NCBI RefSeq assembly: GCF_900167205.1 | Contig: NZ_FUWW01000003.1 | Coordinates: 85,816 to 149,815, forward strand | Direction of reading: 5' to 3' | Length of the DNA stretch: 64,000 bases | Origin: Eubacterium coprostanoligenes | Lineage (GTDB): Bacteria; Bacillota; Clostridia; Oscillospirales; Acutalibacteraceae | Shown here: one piece after another, positions 31,584-39,797 of the stretch | Numbering within the stretch: position 1 is the stretch's first letter | Layout: each line of letters begins with the position of its first letter | Made by a program: the position numbers and the translations under genes | The notes under the pieces: generated by a model | Databases searched by the model: none | Told to the model about the DNA's origin: nothing | The model's input: the letters and a program-made list of their open reading frames with translations, nothing else

Positions 31584-32677
31584 TTCTGCTCCGATAATTG
31601 TAAATAAAATTTAGTTAAATAATCTACTGTTGTTTTAATATCATAACCTGATTCAATAATTTTTTGCTTAGTATTTTCCCGTTTATATGATAACATTGTT
31701 TTGATTTTTTCAGCCCATTCTTTTGGAGAATTTCCAAGGCTCATAAATTCAACATTCCCGGTAATATCAACCTCTTTAGGAATTGTGTCCGACAGCAAAC
31801 ATTTCAAACCTGATGCCTGAGCTTCAATTGTAGCAATCCCCAACCCTTCATAAACTGACGGGAAAACAAACACATCAAACAATTGAACAACATCATTTAT
31901 ATCATCTCGTAATCCAAGGAAAAAAACATCATTTTCAATATTAAGTTCTTTTGATTTACTAACTAAACAATCGTATTCTGAACCCTGTCCGGCCGAAACA
32001 AATTTTGATTTTATGCCCAAATCATTTAATTCTTTTAAAATGTCCAAAATAAAAGTTACATTTTTATTCTTATCAAGTCTGCCAATATGTCCCAAAACAA
32101 ACTCATCGTTTTTAATGTTCAAATGATTCCTCAATAAATTTCTTTGATTTTCATTAAAAATATACTTTTCAGATTCTATTCCGTTATTTAATACTTTGTA
32201 ACAAACTTTTTTGCCAAATAACCATTCACCGGCCTCTTTTGAACAAGCAAATTTGTAATCACAACAATTATTAAATCCAATCTTCAAAAATGATTTTACA
32301 ATAGCTCTAAAACCAAATCCTTCGCTGCTGCTGTGAGAATGAGCAATAGTGATTAACCCATATTTTTTAGCGATTCTTAAGTGGATATTAGCCGAGCTAT
32401 CCAAGTGACTATGAATAACTTTATATTCATTGTGTTCTTTAAAAAAACTGTTCCACCATTTTGAATATTCAAAGTGATTTATAACTCTATAATCCGGACA
32501 ACGATATATTTTTCCGCCTAATGATTCTATTTCATCATCAAAAGCACATTTTTTATTTGTATGTTCGACAAAATCAAAATTAATTTTATTTCTATCAATG
32601 TTCCTATAAAGATTCATTATAAAATTTTCAATTCCGCCACGATTCATTTCGTGAACAATCATTAAAACTTTAATCAT
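31580..32677 (-). CDS. GT4-family glycosyltransferase (EpsF-like)
   Basis: 365 residues. VLMIVHEMNRGGIENFIMNLY is the common N-terminus of EpsF-like GT4 enzymes; HSHLDSSANIHLRIAKKYG and IAHSHSSSEGFG follow in the acceptor domain, and the donor domain shows LGHIGRLDKNKNVTFILDIL, FPSVYEGLGIATIEAQASGL with the catalytic Glu pair. The enzyme should extend the polysaccharide repeat at the cytoplasmic face. Its stop overlaps the GT2 start. Confidence 0.88.
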   Translation of the reverse strand: MIKVLMIVHEMNRGGIENFIMNLYRNIDRNKINFDFVEHTNKKCAFDDEIESLGGKIYRCPDYRVINHFEYSKWWNSFFKEHNEYKVIHSHLDSSANIHLRIAKKYGLITIAHSHSSSEGFGFRAIVKSFLKIGFNNCCDYKFACSKEAGEWLFGKKVCYKVLNNGIESEKYIFNENQRNLLRNHLNIKNDEFVLGHIGRLDKNKNVTFILDILKELNDLGIKSKFVSAGQGSEYDCLVSKSKELNIENDVFFLGLRDDINDVVQLFDVFVFPSVYEGLGIATIEAQASGLKCLLSDTIPKEVDITGNVEFMSLGNSPKEWAEKIKTMLSYKRENTKQKIIESGYDIKTTVDYLTKFYLQLSEQK

Positions 32678-32687
32678 TTATACTCAC

Positions 32688-33806
32688 TCATACAAAAAAT
32701 CTAAACTCATTTAACAATATATGTTTAAGTTCATTATCTATAGGCTGATTAATAGCATTACCATAATAAAGAAACATTGTGTAACATGCAATAGCGACTA
32801 CTTTCATCGGCACACGCCAATTAGGTTTAACCATATTGAACAATCTTGGCAAAGCGATTACAGGAAAAATGTAAAAATAATTCGCAAGACGGGCGAAATA
32901 GTTTGCAGTACCAAACAAAGCGATAAACATTATTTCGCCATTAAGAAACGACAAATTCAAACAAATATTATCTTGCCTGTCATATTCATAATACGGATCA
33001 TTTATTTGTTTTCGAAGTATAAACGACATAACTAACGGAACTAATGTAACTAAAAGTCTAAAAGGATTAACTCCTTCTCCGCTGAACTCTTCAACAGTGT
33101 AATCTTTGCCCAAGGATTCGGTTGTTTCCAAAAGTGTACCTAACATTGGACGAAGCAAAATTCCGGCAAAGAAAAATAGAACTATCCACATAACCGTTCT
33201 TTTGTCCTGCCAAGGAAGAAAAAACATAAGCGGAACAATTAAATACATGATTGAATACGCATGGAAAGTTTCAGCTATTAATATCCAAAAAACAAACCAA
33301 AACCACTTTTTATTTATTGCCTTGTCAACCGCAAGCAAACAAAATGCAACGGCAATACACTGTTTTATTGCAGCAAGCGGAAATGTGAAAACAAGACACA
33401 TAAATAAGAATATCGACATCAAAAAATCTGTTGAATACTTATGTATAAACCAAATATAAATGCTATATGTAACAATAGCGAAAACCATTAAGAAGCCATT
33501 ATTAGTAAAGCCTAATGATTTCAACAAAATATTAACAATAGCAAATCCAAAATTTCCGCCAAATGTCCATTCAATATCTGAAAAATCAAAATCTGCATTT
33601 GTAGCTTCATACATATTCAGATATGTACCGGTATCATTATACTGTATTCTCAGTCCGGCAAATAGAGCCATAGCAATGACAGCTATAATCCATATAAACT
33701 TTTCTTTATAAATATAACCTGTTAATCTTTCATTTTTTCTTGAAAATCTGTCAGAAAAGAAAGCTATTGCCAAGCAAATAACAATTATAGGAATTAGTTT
33801 CCACAT
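32688..33806 (-). CDS. EpsG/Wzy-family polysaccharide polymerase
   Basis: 372 residues with about ten hydrophobic helices. The pattern RIQYNDTGTYLNMYEA in the first large outside loop and LAAIKQCIAVAFCLLAV is typical of EpsG proteins (PF14897), where the invariant R/D and RQ-like KQ region is thought to handle the lipid-linked chain. It polymerises repeat units on the outer face after the Wzx flippase. It is the only polymerase candidate in the operon. No chain-length kinase pair is found near it. Confidence 0.85.
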   Translation of the reverse strand: MWKLIPIIVICLAIAFFSDRFSRKNERLTGYIYKEKFIWIIAVIAMALFAGLRIQYNDTGTYLNMYEATNADFDFSDIEWTFGGNFGFAIVNILLKSLGFTNNGFLMVFAIVTYSIYIWFIHKYSTDFLMSIFLFMCLVFTFPLAAIKQCIAVAFCLLAVDKAINKKWFWFVFWILIAETFHAYSIMYLIVPLMFFLPWQDKRTVMWIVLFFFAGILLRPMLGTLLETTESLGKDYTVEEFSGEGVNPFRLLVTLVPLVMSFILRKQINDPYYEYDRQDNICLNLSFLNGEIMFIALFGTANYFARLANYFYIFPVIALPRLFNMVKPNWRVPMKVVAIACYTMFLYYGNAINQPIDNELKHILLNEFRFFV

Positions 33807-33818
33807 ATATTTCTCCGC

Positions 33819-34907
33819 TCATAATAATTTTTCAATAGTTTTTTTAACCACTTTTTTCTTATCAAACACCTCGGCAATATGATTATGCGAGGCTTGTCCC
33901 ATTTTGACCTTTTCGTCATATGGCAGTTCAATGAAACACTTTATTTTTTCGTACAAATCTTTAGCATTTTTCTTTTCAACAAGATAGCCGGTTTTGCCAT
34001 CAATAACGGCTTCCAAACAACCATGAATATTGCTTGTTATAATCGGTCTGCCCATTGATGCGCACTCAAGATTTGTATTTGCCATACCCTCATGCCATGA
34101 CGGAAGAACAAAACAATTGCAATCTCTAATAAATGGTCTTACATCATTTTGATAGCCATGGAATTTCAACCAACCTTCATTGATATAATTATCAATAATT
34201 TCTTTATAGTCTTCTTCATAGCTACCAAGCACATCAAGATTAAATTTATATCCGTTTTCGTAAAGTTTATGGCACGCATCAAAAAGTTCATTTACACCCT
34301 TTTCTGCCATAATTCTACCCATAAATAAAAATTTTGTAACTTCTGATTGGCTTGGATATTCAACAAAACTAAACTCTTCAAGATTGACCCCAGCACCATT
34401 TAACAAGAAAGTTTTTTCTCTGGAAACGATTCCTAAATCTACTATTGTATTTAAATTTTCAATATTTTCAAAGAAAACAACTTTGGATTTACTAAATGAC
34501 ATTTTATAAAGTGCAACAACAAGTTTCTTTAATAATCCATCGTTTTGGAATGCGGTTCCCAATCCTGTAATATTATTTGCATATTCAATATGAAGTAATT
34601 TAGAAGCAATTGAAGCATAAATATTTGGCTTAATTGTGTAAGTGACAACTAAATCTGGTTTTTCTTTTTTTATCAATCTTAGGTACTTAAAAAATAATAG
34701 AATATCTTTTATCGGATTAAGTCCTCTTCTGTCAATAGGCGTTTCAATCAATTTAACGCCAAGTTCTTCTAATTTTTCTACATCTACATCAAACGGTGTA
34801 AAGCAAACAACTTCAACATTCTTTTTCAAAAAATCACATAGTAATTCTTTTCTAAACCCATATAAACCACCGGAATTATTTGCCGCCACAACAATTTTCT
34901 TAACCAT
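33819..34907 (-). CDS. GT4-family glycosyltransferase
   Basis: 362 residues from the ATG at 34907 (GGTGAG 6 bases upstream; a TTG-read start at 34913 is less likely). N-terminus KIVVAANNSGGLYGFRKELL and later PDLVVTYTIKPNIYASI resemble the CapM/WbpH-type GT4 branch that adds the second sugar to a lipid-linked bacillosamine-type sugar (PglA-like). The donor domain has FLFMGRIMAEKGVNELFDAC and CNCFVLPSWHEGMANTNLECASMG. Good candidate for the enzyme that follows the PglC-like initiator. A gap of about 158 AT-rich bases separates it from the SDR gene upstream. Confidence 0.86.
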   Translation of the reverse strand: MVKKIVVAANNSGGLYGFRKELLCDFLKKNVEVVCFTPFDVDVEKLEELGVKLIETPIDRRGLNPIKDILLFFKYLRLIKKEKPDLVVTYTIKPNIYASIASKLLHIEYANNITGLGTAFQNDGLLKKLVVALYKMSFSKSKVVFFENIENLNTIVDLGIVSREKTFLLNGAGVNLEEFSFVEYPSQSEVTKFLFMGRIMAEKGVNELFDACHKLYENGYKFNLDVLGSYEEDYKEIIDNYINEGWLKFHGYQNDVRPFIRDCNCFVLPSWHEGMANTNLECASMGRPIITSNIHGCLEAVIDGKTGYLVEKKNAKDLYEKIKCFIELPYDEKVKMGQASHNHIAEVFDKKKVVKKTIEKLL

Positions 34908-35065
34908 TATCAACTCACCAATTAACTTTTTAATAGCATCTTTTATGTAAAAAATGCTTTAAACTACATCACCTACATTGCTATTTAAAATTAAACAACT
35001 ACAATTGTAACAATAGTGATTTTAACAAAACAAATCTTTTTATTATGTATTCCGTAATTATCAAA
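34908..35065. other. AT-rich gap between the two halves of the polysaccharide operon
   Basis: 158 bases without a gene in an otherwise tightly packed operon. A short palindrome (TACAATTGTAA near 35012) and small direct A/T runs are present. I see no clear terminator; an internal promoter is possible but no convincing -35/-10 pair was found. It marks the step from moderately AT-rich to very AT-rich DNA. Confidence 0.4.
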
Positions 35066-35833
35066 TCAAATATATTCTCCTGCTGTAATTCTGAATGTCG
35101 AGCCAGTCATCATCGACGAAGAATCTGACATCAAATAAACTAACCCTTCTAAATAATCAGTTCTTTCCAGCATTCTTCCCATAGGAAGGATATCGGATGC
35201 TCTTTGTCGCAATTCAGCTTCGGACTCACCTTGTGATATTCTTAAACTAACTTCACCTTCAGTAGGTGTCCAGCCTAAAGTCAAATAATTACATCTTATT
35301 TGCTCAACAGCATAATTATGGGCAATATGCTCCATAAGAGTCAACAACACGCCTTTTGAACACGCATAAGCCGCTCTATCTTTTTGCCCACCCCATGCGT
35401 GAGCAGAGCCTGTAAGAACAATTGATCCTCCACCACTTTCACGCATATATTTAATTGCTTGCTGACAACAGAAAAAACAAGATTTGAAGTTAACATCCAT
35501 AACCCAATCAAATGTGTCTTCGTCACAAGTATCAAGCGGAGAAACAGGCGTTACACCTGCATAGTTGAAAAAGCCATCAATTCTTCCAAACTTTTCGTAT
35601 GCTTTATCAAAAAGATTCTTACAATCATCAATATTTAACAAATCAGTATGAACAAACAGACCATCACTACCGTAGGTACGCATAATTCTTATTGATTTTA
35701 AAGCAGATTCTTCATCTCTACCACCAATAACAACTTTTGCCCCCTGACGAGCAAATTCTTCGGATGCGGCACGTCCCACACCTTTTGTTCCACCGGATAC
35801 AACTATTACTTTTCCTAATAATTTTTTATCCAT
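35066..35833 (-). CDS. SDR-family oxidoreductase
   Basis: 255 residues, classical short-chain dehydrogenase. VVSGGTKGVGRAASEEFA is the NAD(P) glycine motif, the adenine-binding Asp lies in HTDLLNIDDC, FNYAGV stands for the NNAG motif, and the catalytic Ser/Tyr/Lys appear in VLTGSAHAWGGQKDRAAYAC followed by SKG. C-terminal DILPMGRMLERTDYLEG and MMTGSTFRITAGEYI fit the family. It belongs to a three-gene set with an ATP-grasp enzyme and a UlaG-like hydrolase; it may make a hydroxy or keto acid that is later joined to an amino sugar. Substrate unknown. Confidence 0.88.
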   Translation of the reverse strand: MDKKLLGKVIVVSGGTKGVGRAASEEFARQGAKVVIGGRDEESALKSIRIMRTYGSDGLFVHTDLLNIDDCKNLFDKAYEKFGRIDGFFNYAGVTPVSPLDTCDEDTFDWVMDVNFKSCFFCCQQAIKYMRESGGGSIVLTGSAHAWGGQKDRAAYACSKGVLLTLMEHIAHNYAVEQIRCNYLTLGWTPTEGEVSLRISQGESEAELRQRASDILPMGRMLERTDYLEGLVYLMSDSSSMMTGSTFRITAGEYI

Positions 35834-35834
35834 A

Positions 35835-37121
35835 TTATAATTCCAATGCCTTATCGATATCGAATCCCTTCAATATCATATTGTTACCATTTTCATCAAA
35901 TACTTTAACTTTTTCGGCATACTCTTTTAATGTATCTGCAAGCTCTTGTTTACTATCACAAACAAGGTACAGTCTTGTTAACACTTGCTTTTCGTTACCA
36001 ATCCACTCTTCAGGAACAGTATCACCCTCATAAAGCCTTTGAACATTTGCAACAACTCTTGGATCGTTATCCACTTCTTCAAAGCCTTCAATTTCGGCAA
36101 TTTTACCTTGCTTTAACAAGAACCATTGTGTTGCAGCCCACTTACCTCTTAAATATGTATCATCTGCTTCTTCAAGATCAAGATCACCAGCTGAACCAGT
36201 AAGTGCATATCTAATAAGCATTTCTCTTTGATCAAAACCTTGAATTGCTTTAATAAGAAGATGTGGTGCTTCACCTTGAAGTCTAAAACCGGTATCATAA
36301 ACATAGAATTCACCATTCTCATAAAAACCTGATAGCATAAGAATACCATCTGTGATACCAATTTCCTTAAACATACGGACAGCATTATCGTGCATACGGT
36401 CGAAATACTCACTAATATATTTTGACGGATATGTGCCACCCAAACAAACTCTACTTAACCCTGGTTGTTCGTCTGTTGTGTATCTATCATAAATACACGA
36501 TGCACTGCAAACTCCATCCTTAAATGTATAATACATTCCAAGATCCGGACATTCCATATATTTTTCAACAATAAATCTTTTCTTGTTGGAAGCTTCTAAA
36601 GCCTTTTCGACAGCCGGGCGTAATTCTTCCTCGTTATAAACAACGGTCATACCAACTCCGCCACCATTATCAACCGGCTTAATCATTACTGGATACTTAA
36701 TTTTATCAATATCACTTTGCTTCATTTCAGCATCTAAATAATATTCAGGAATACCATGTATTCCATAACTCTCACAAGTTGCCTTAAATACATCCTTGAA
36801 TGCAAATACATCAACTATTCTTTGCGAAGCATAGCAAGGCAAGCCAAGTGCATCACAAACCTTACAGTATGACGGAACAAGAATATCAGCTACACCAACA
36901 AGTACACCGTCGACCTGCTCATCACGAGCTAATGAAATAAGACCCGGTACATCCATTCCGTCAATATCAGAGCTCTTCCAAGCATATTTTTTTGCATCAT
37001 CAGTATGTCTACCACTTGCAACAATAGTTTTTATGCCCATATTATTTGCAACTCTAACAAGAGCTGAAGTCTCAGGGTTACCGCCAAGAATCAACAATTT
37101 TTTTCCTTCAAATTCTCTCAT
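35835..37121 (-). CDS. ATP-grasp ligase of polysaccharide locus
   Basis: 428 residues. N-terminal preATP-grasp domain GKKLLILGGNPETSALVRVAN, central ATP-grasp with YPVMIKPVDNGGGVGMTVVY (the Lys/Gly loop), RFIVEKYMECPDL, and metal-binding end GEFYVYDTGFRLQGEAP. It resembles carbamoyl-phosphate-synthase-like/PurK-like ligases that join a carboxylate to an amine using ATP. In Neisseria pglB2, an ATP-grasp domain attaches a glyceric acid to the 4-amino group of the diNAc precursor in place of acetyl. The same idea fits here because PglF, PglE and PglC homologues flank it and no acetyltransferase is present. The substrate is inferred. Confidence 0.8.
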   Translation of the reverse strand: MREFEGKKLLILGGNPETSALVRVANNMGIKTIVASGRHTDDAKKYAWKSSDIDGMDVPGLISLARDEQVDGVLVGVADILVPSYCKVCDALGLPCYASQRIVDVFAFKDVFKATCESYGIHGIPEYYLDAEMKQSDIDKIKYPVMIKPVDNGGGVGMTVVYNEEELRPAVEKALEASNKKRFIVEKYMECPDLGMYYTFKDGVCSASCIYDRYTTDEQPGLSRVCLGGTYPSKYISEYFDRMHDNAVRMFKEIGITDGILMLSGFYENGEFYVYDTGFRLQGEAPHLLIKAIQGFDQREMLIRYALTGSAGDLDLEEADDTYLRGKWAATQWFLLKQGKIAEIEGFEEVDNDPRVVANVQRLYEGDTVPEEWIGNEKQVLTRLYLVCDSKQELADTLKEYAEKVKVFDENGNNMILKGFDIDKALEL

Positions 37122-37138
37122 AAATATATCTCCAAATT

Positions 37139-37909
37139 TTATAATTCTATTTTTTCACCCATTGCCATAATAACAAAATCCTTATCTGGGCACTGTTCTG
37201 TAATTATATTGAAAAACTTCCCAGGATTTCCACCATGGGATGCAAACATTCCATAATGGCAAGGAACAGTAATTCTTGGATTTAATGCTTTGCATAAATC
37301 AACACAATCTTGTTCATTAAGATTTCCATATGCACCATTAATCGGTGCAATCATAACATCAATTGAACCAACTGATAAATATTCTTGCGTTCTGTCAAGT
37401 CTTAAGCAAGAATCACCAACTTCAAGAATTCTTTTTCCATCGACAGTTACAATAACACCAACTGCATCAGGGGCTCCTGAACCGTGATCACAATTAATGA
37501 AATCAATTGAAAAATCTCCGCATTCTTTATGATCACCTGGCTTTACATAATCAATATTTGAATTTGTAATACTTTCACTTTTTACAAGTTCTTCACAATC
37601 AACAGATGCATAAAGCTGAGTTTTGTTATTGGACATTAATTCTGGAATGGAATCTACATCATAATGATCCCAATGAGGATGAGTCGTAATAACACAATCA
37701 AAAGCAATATCAAATGGAGAAAGAATTTTTGGAAGAAGTCGTTTAAAACCAACATGACCTTCTAATCTTTCTACACATTCAGACAAATAGATATCGATTG
37801 CTAGCAACTGTCCAGATTTACTCTTGATAATATATCCAGCTTGACCAACAGAAAATAAATGTGTTTTCCCTAGTGGAGCTGTTAAAACACTAATTACAAA
37901 ATCATTCAT
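37139..37909 (-). CDS. UlaG-like metallo-beta-lactamase-fold hydrolase
   Basis: 256 residues. The metal motif THPHWDHYD (HxHxDH), later FINCDHGSGAPDAVGVIV, RILEVGDSCLR and PCHYGMFASHGGNPG supply the remaining His and Asp ligands. The layout fits UlaG (L-ascorbate-6-phosphate lactonase) more than beta-lactamases or RNases. In this operon it may open a lactone or hydrolyse an activated intermediate made by the SDR. Stop codon shares a base with the next gene's start region. Confidence 0.8.
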   Translation of the reverse strand: MNDFVISVLTAPLGKTHLFSVGQAGYIIKSKSGQLLAIDIYLSECVERLEGHVGFKRLLPKILSPFDIAFDCVITTHPHWDHYDVDSIPELMSNNKTQLYASVDCEELVKSESITNSNIDYVKPGDHKECGDFSIDFINCDHGSGAPDAVGVIVTVDGKRILEVGDSCLRLDRTQEYLSVGSIDVMIAPINGAYGNLNEQDCVDLCKALNPRITVPCHYGMFASHGGNPGKFFNIITEQCPDKDFVIMAMGEKIEL

Positions 37910-38535
37910 TATACATTAACCTCCTGGTTGTCTGCTTCAAGTCCCATGAATTCCTCCATAGTAGCACTTGTGTCAGAACTTATGCCCTCTCTTTTCAAAA
38001 CGTTTTTAACTGTCATTATCAGAATTTTAATATCCATTATCAAGCTATAATTATCGACATATTCAACATCCATATTGAATTTGTCTTCCCAGCTAACAGT
38101 ATTTCTGCCATTCACCTGTGCCCATCCGGACAGCCCCGGTCTTACTTCATGCCGTCTATGTTGATGTTCATTATATCTGGGTAAGTATTTAACCAACAAA
38201 GGTCTTGGACCGATTACTGACATATCACCTTTTATTATGTTAAACAATTCGGGTAATTCGTCAAGACTTGAAGTTCTCAAAAACTCGCCGTATTTAGTGA
38301 GCCTATCCGCATCCGGCAGTAGATTTCCATCCTTATCCTTTGCGTTAGTCATTGTACGAAACTTGATAAGCCTAAATATCTTTTCATCCTTGCCCGGTCT
38401 TTGCTGAGTGAAGAAAGGATTTCCCTTCATAACAAATGTACCAACTATTGTCAAAATCAACATAAGCGGTAATAATATCATCAATGCAAGAAATGATGAA
38501 ACTATATCAAAAAATCTTTTTATGTACCTATACAT
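37909..38535 (-). CDS. PglC-like phosphoglycosyl transferase (initiating enzyme)
   Basis: 208 residues, a small monotopic transferase. One N-terminal membrane segment (RFFDIVSSFLALMILLPLML), the DE catalytic dyad region SLDELPELFNIIKGDMSVIGPRP (in parts) and RPGLSGWAQVNGRN are the standard landmarks of PglC/WcaJ C-terminal proteins. It transfers a sugar phosphate from UDP-sugar to undecaprenyl phosphate, the first committed step of the repeat unit. Neighbouring PglE- and PglF-like genes suggest a UDP-diNAcBac-like donor. It overlaps the UlaG-like gene by one base. Confidence 0.92.
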   Translation of the reverse strand: MYRYIKRFFDIVSSFLALMILLPLMLILTIVGTFVMKGNPFFTQQRPGKDEKIFRLIKFRTMTNAKDKDGNLLPDADRLTKYGEFLRTSSLDELPELFNIIKGDMSVIGPRPLLVKYLPRYNEHQHRRHEVRPGLSGWAQVNGRNTVSWEDKFNMDVEYVDNYSLIMDIKILIMTVKNVLKREGISSDTSATMEEFMGLEADNQEVNV

Positions 38536-38538
38536 AGC

Positions 38539-39780
38539 TTACCTCGACCAATCAAAGCAATGTTTAATTACCTCAATAATTCTATCCTGCTGTTCGGGAG
38601 TCATTTTGTTATCGCTCGGCAAGCAAAGACCTCGGTTGAAAATATCCATTCCCACATCGTTCGCTTCGCCTGCAATATACGCATTTGTTCTCGCTCTGCC
38701 GTTGCCGTCTTTTGTAACAAAACCGTTCATTCTGTAAATCGGTTGCATATGCATCGGCTTCCAGATAGGTCTTCCCTCTGCGTTAATCTTTGCAAGTTCA
38801 TCAAGAATTTCGTGAGGACAAGTTTTGCCGCTCTCGCTGACATAGCAATAATCTCGCTCGCTGCGAACCTGCTTGCACATTGCGTCCTCGTCAATAATCA
38901 TACAAGACAGCCAAAAATTCGGCTCGCTGTTTTTCTCGTCATAAGGATTCATCTTAACAGGCAAGTCCTTGAACGCTTCCTTATATCGCATATATATTGC
39001 CTTTTTCTGTGCAATATGCTCTTCAAGATACGGAATTTGACCACGAACAACGCCTGCTATTACATTCGACATTCTGTAATTATATCCAAGTTCCTCGTGC
39101 TGATACCACGGTGCATTTTCTCTCGACTGTGTTGACCACTTGCGAACCTTGTCGGCAGCCTCTTTGCTGTCGGTCAACAACATTCCTCCGCTTGAACCTG
39201 TGATAATTTTGTTTCCGTTGAAACTTATGCAGTTGTAAACACCGAATGTGCCTGTCTGCTGTCCTTTGTATGTAGCGCCAAGCGACTCTGCGGCGTCTTC
39301 AACAATTACTGCACCGTGCTTATTACAAACAGCCTTAATTTCGTCGATTTTTCCGGGCGTTCCGTAAAGGTGAGCCACAACAACAACCTTTACATCAGGA
39401 TAAATCTCAAACGCCTTTTCAAGTGCAACAGGGTCCATATTCCAAGTGTCGTATTCTGTATCAATGAACACAGGAACACCACCCTCATAAACAACAGGGT
39501 TTACCGTTGCATCAAATGTCATATCAGAACAAAAAACCGTGTCTCCCTGTTTCACACCTGCCAACTTAACTGCAAGGTGCAAAGCCGCTGTTCCTGCGGA
39601 CAAAGCAACCGCATACTTGCAACCGACCTTTTCACAAATCAGGCGTTCGGTTTCGTTGATATTTTCGCCGATGGTTGACATCCAGTTTGTTTCGTAAGCC
39701 TGCGTTATGTATTTGATTTCATCCCCGTGCATTGTCGGGGATGACAACCATATTTTTTCTTCAAAAGGTTTAATTGGCAT
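38539..39780 (-). CDS. PglE-like nucleotide-sugar aminotransferase (DegT/DnrJ/EryC1)
   Basis: 413 residues. KIWLSSPTMHGDEIKYITQA and NWMSTIGENI begin the fold type I aminotransferase; VALSAGTAALHLAVKLAGVK and VEDAAESLGATYKG bind PLP phosphate and ring; the Schiff-base Lys is in SFNGNKIITGSSGGML, the FNGNK form typical of 4-aminotransferases acting on 4-keto-6-deoxy sugars (PglE type). It should turn the PglF product into UDP-4-amino-4,6-dideoxy-GlcNAc. The insert around residue 300 (CYVSESGKTCPHE) is somewhat unusual. Confidence 0.9.
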   Translation of the reverse strand: MPIKPFEEKIWLSSPTMHGDEIKYITQAYETNWMSTIGENINETERLICEKVGCKYAVALSAGTAALHLAVKLAGVKQGDTVFCSDMTFDATVNPVVYEGGVPVFIDTEYDTWNMDPVALEKAFEIYPDVKVVVVAHLYGTPGKIDEIKAVCNKHGAVIVEDAAESLGATYKGQQTGTFGVYNCISFNGNKIITGSSGGMLLTDSKEAADKVRKWSTQSRENAPWYQHEELGYNYRMSNVIAGVVRGQIPYLEEHIAQKKAIYMRYKEAFKDLPVKMNPYDEKNSEPNFWLSCMIIDEDAMCKQVRSERDYCYVSESGKTCPHEILDELAKINAEGRPIWKPMHMQPIYRMNGFVTKDGNGRARTNAYIAGEANDVGMDIFNRGLCLPSDNKMTPEQQDRIIEVIKHCFDWSR

Positions 39781-39797
39781 TTCTGTATCCTCTTAAA

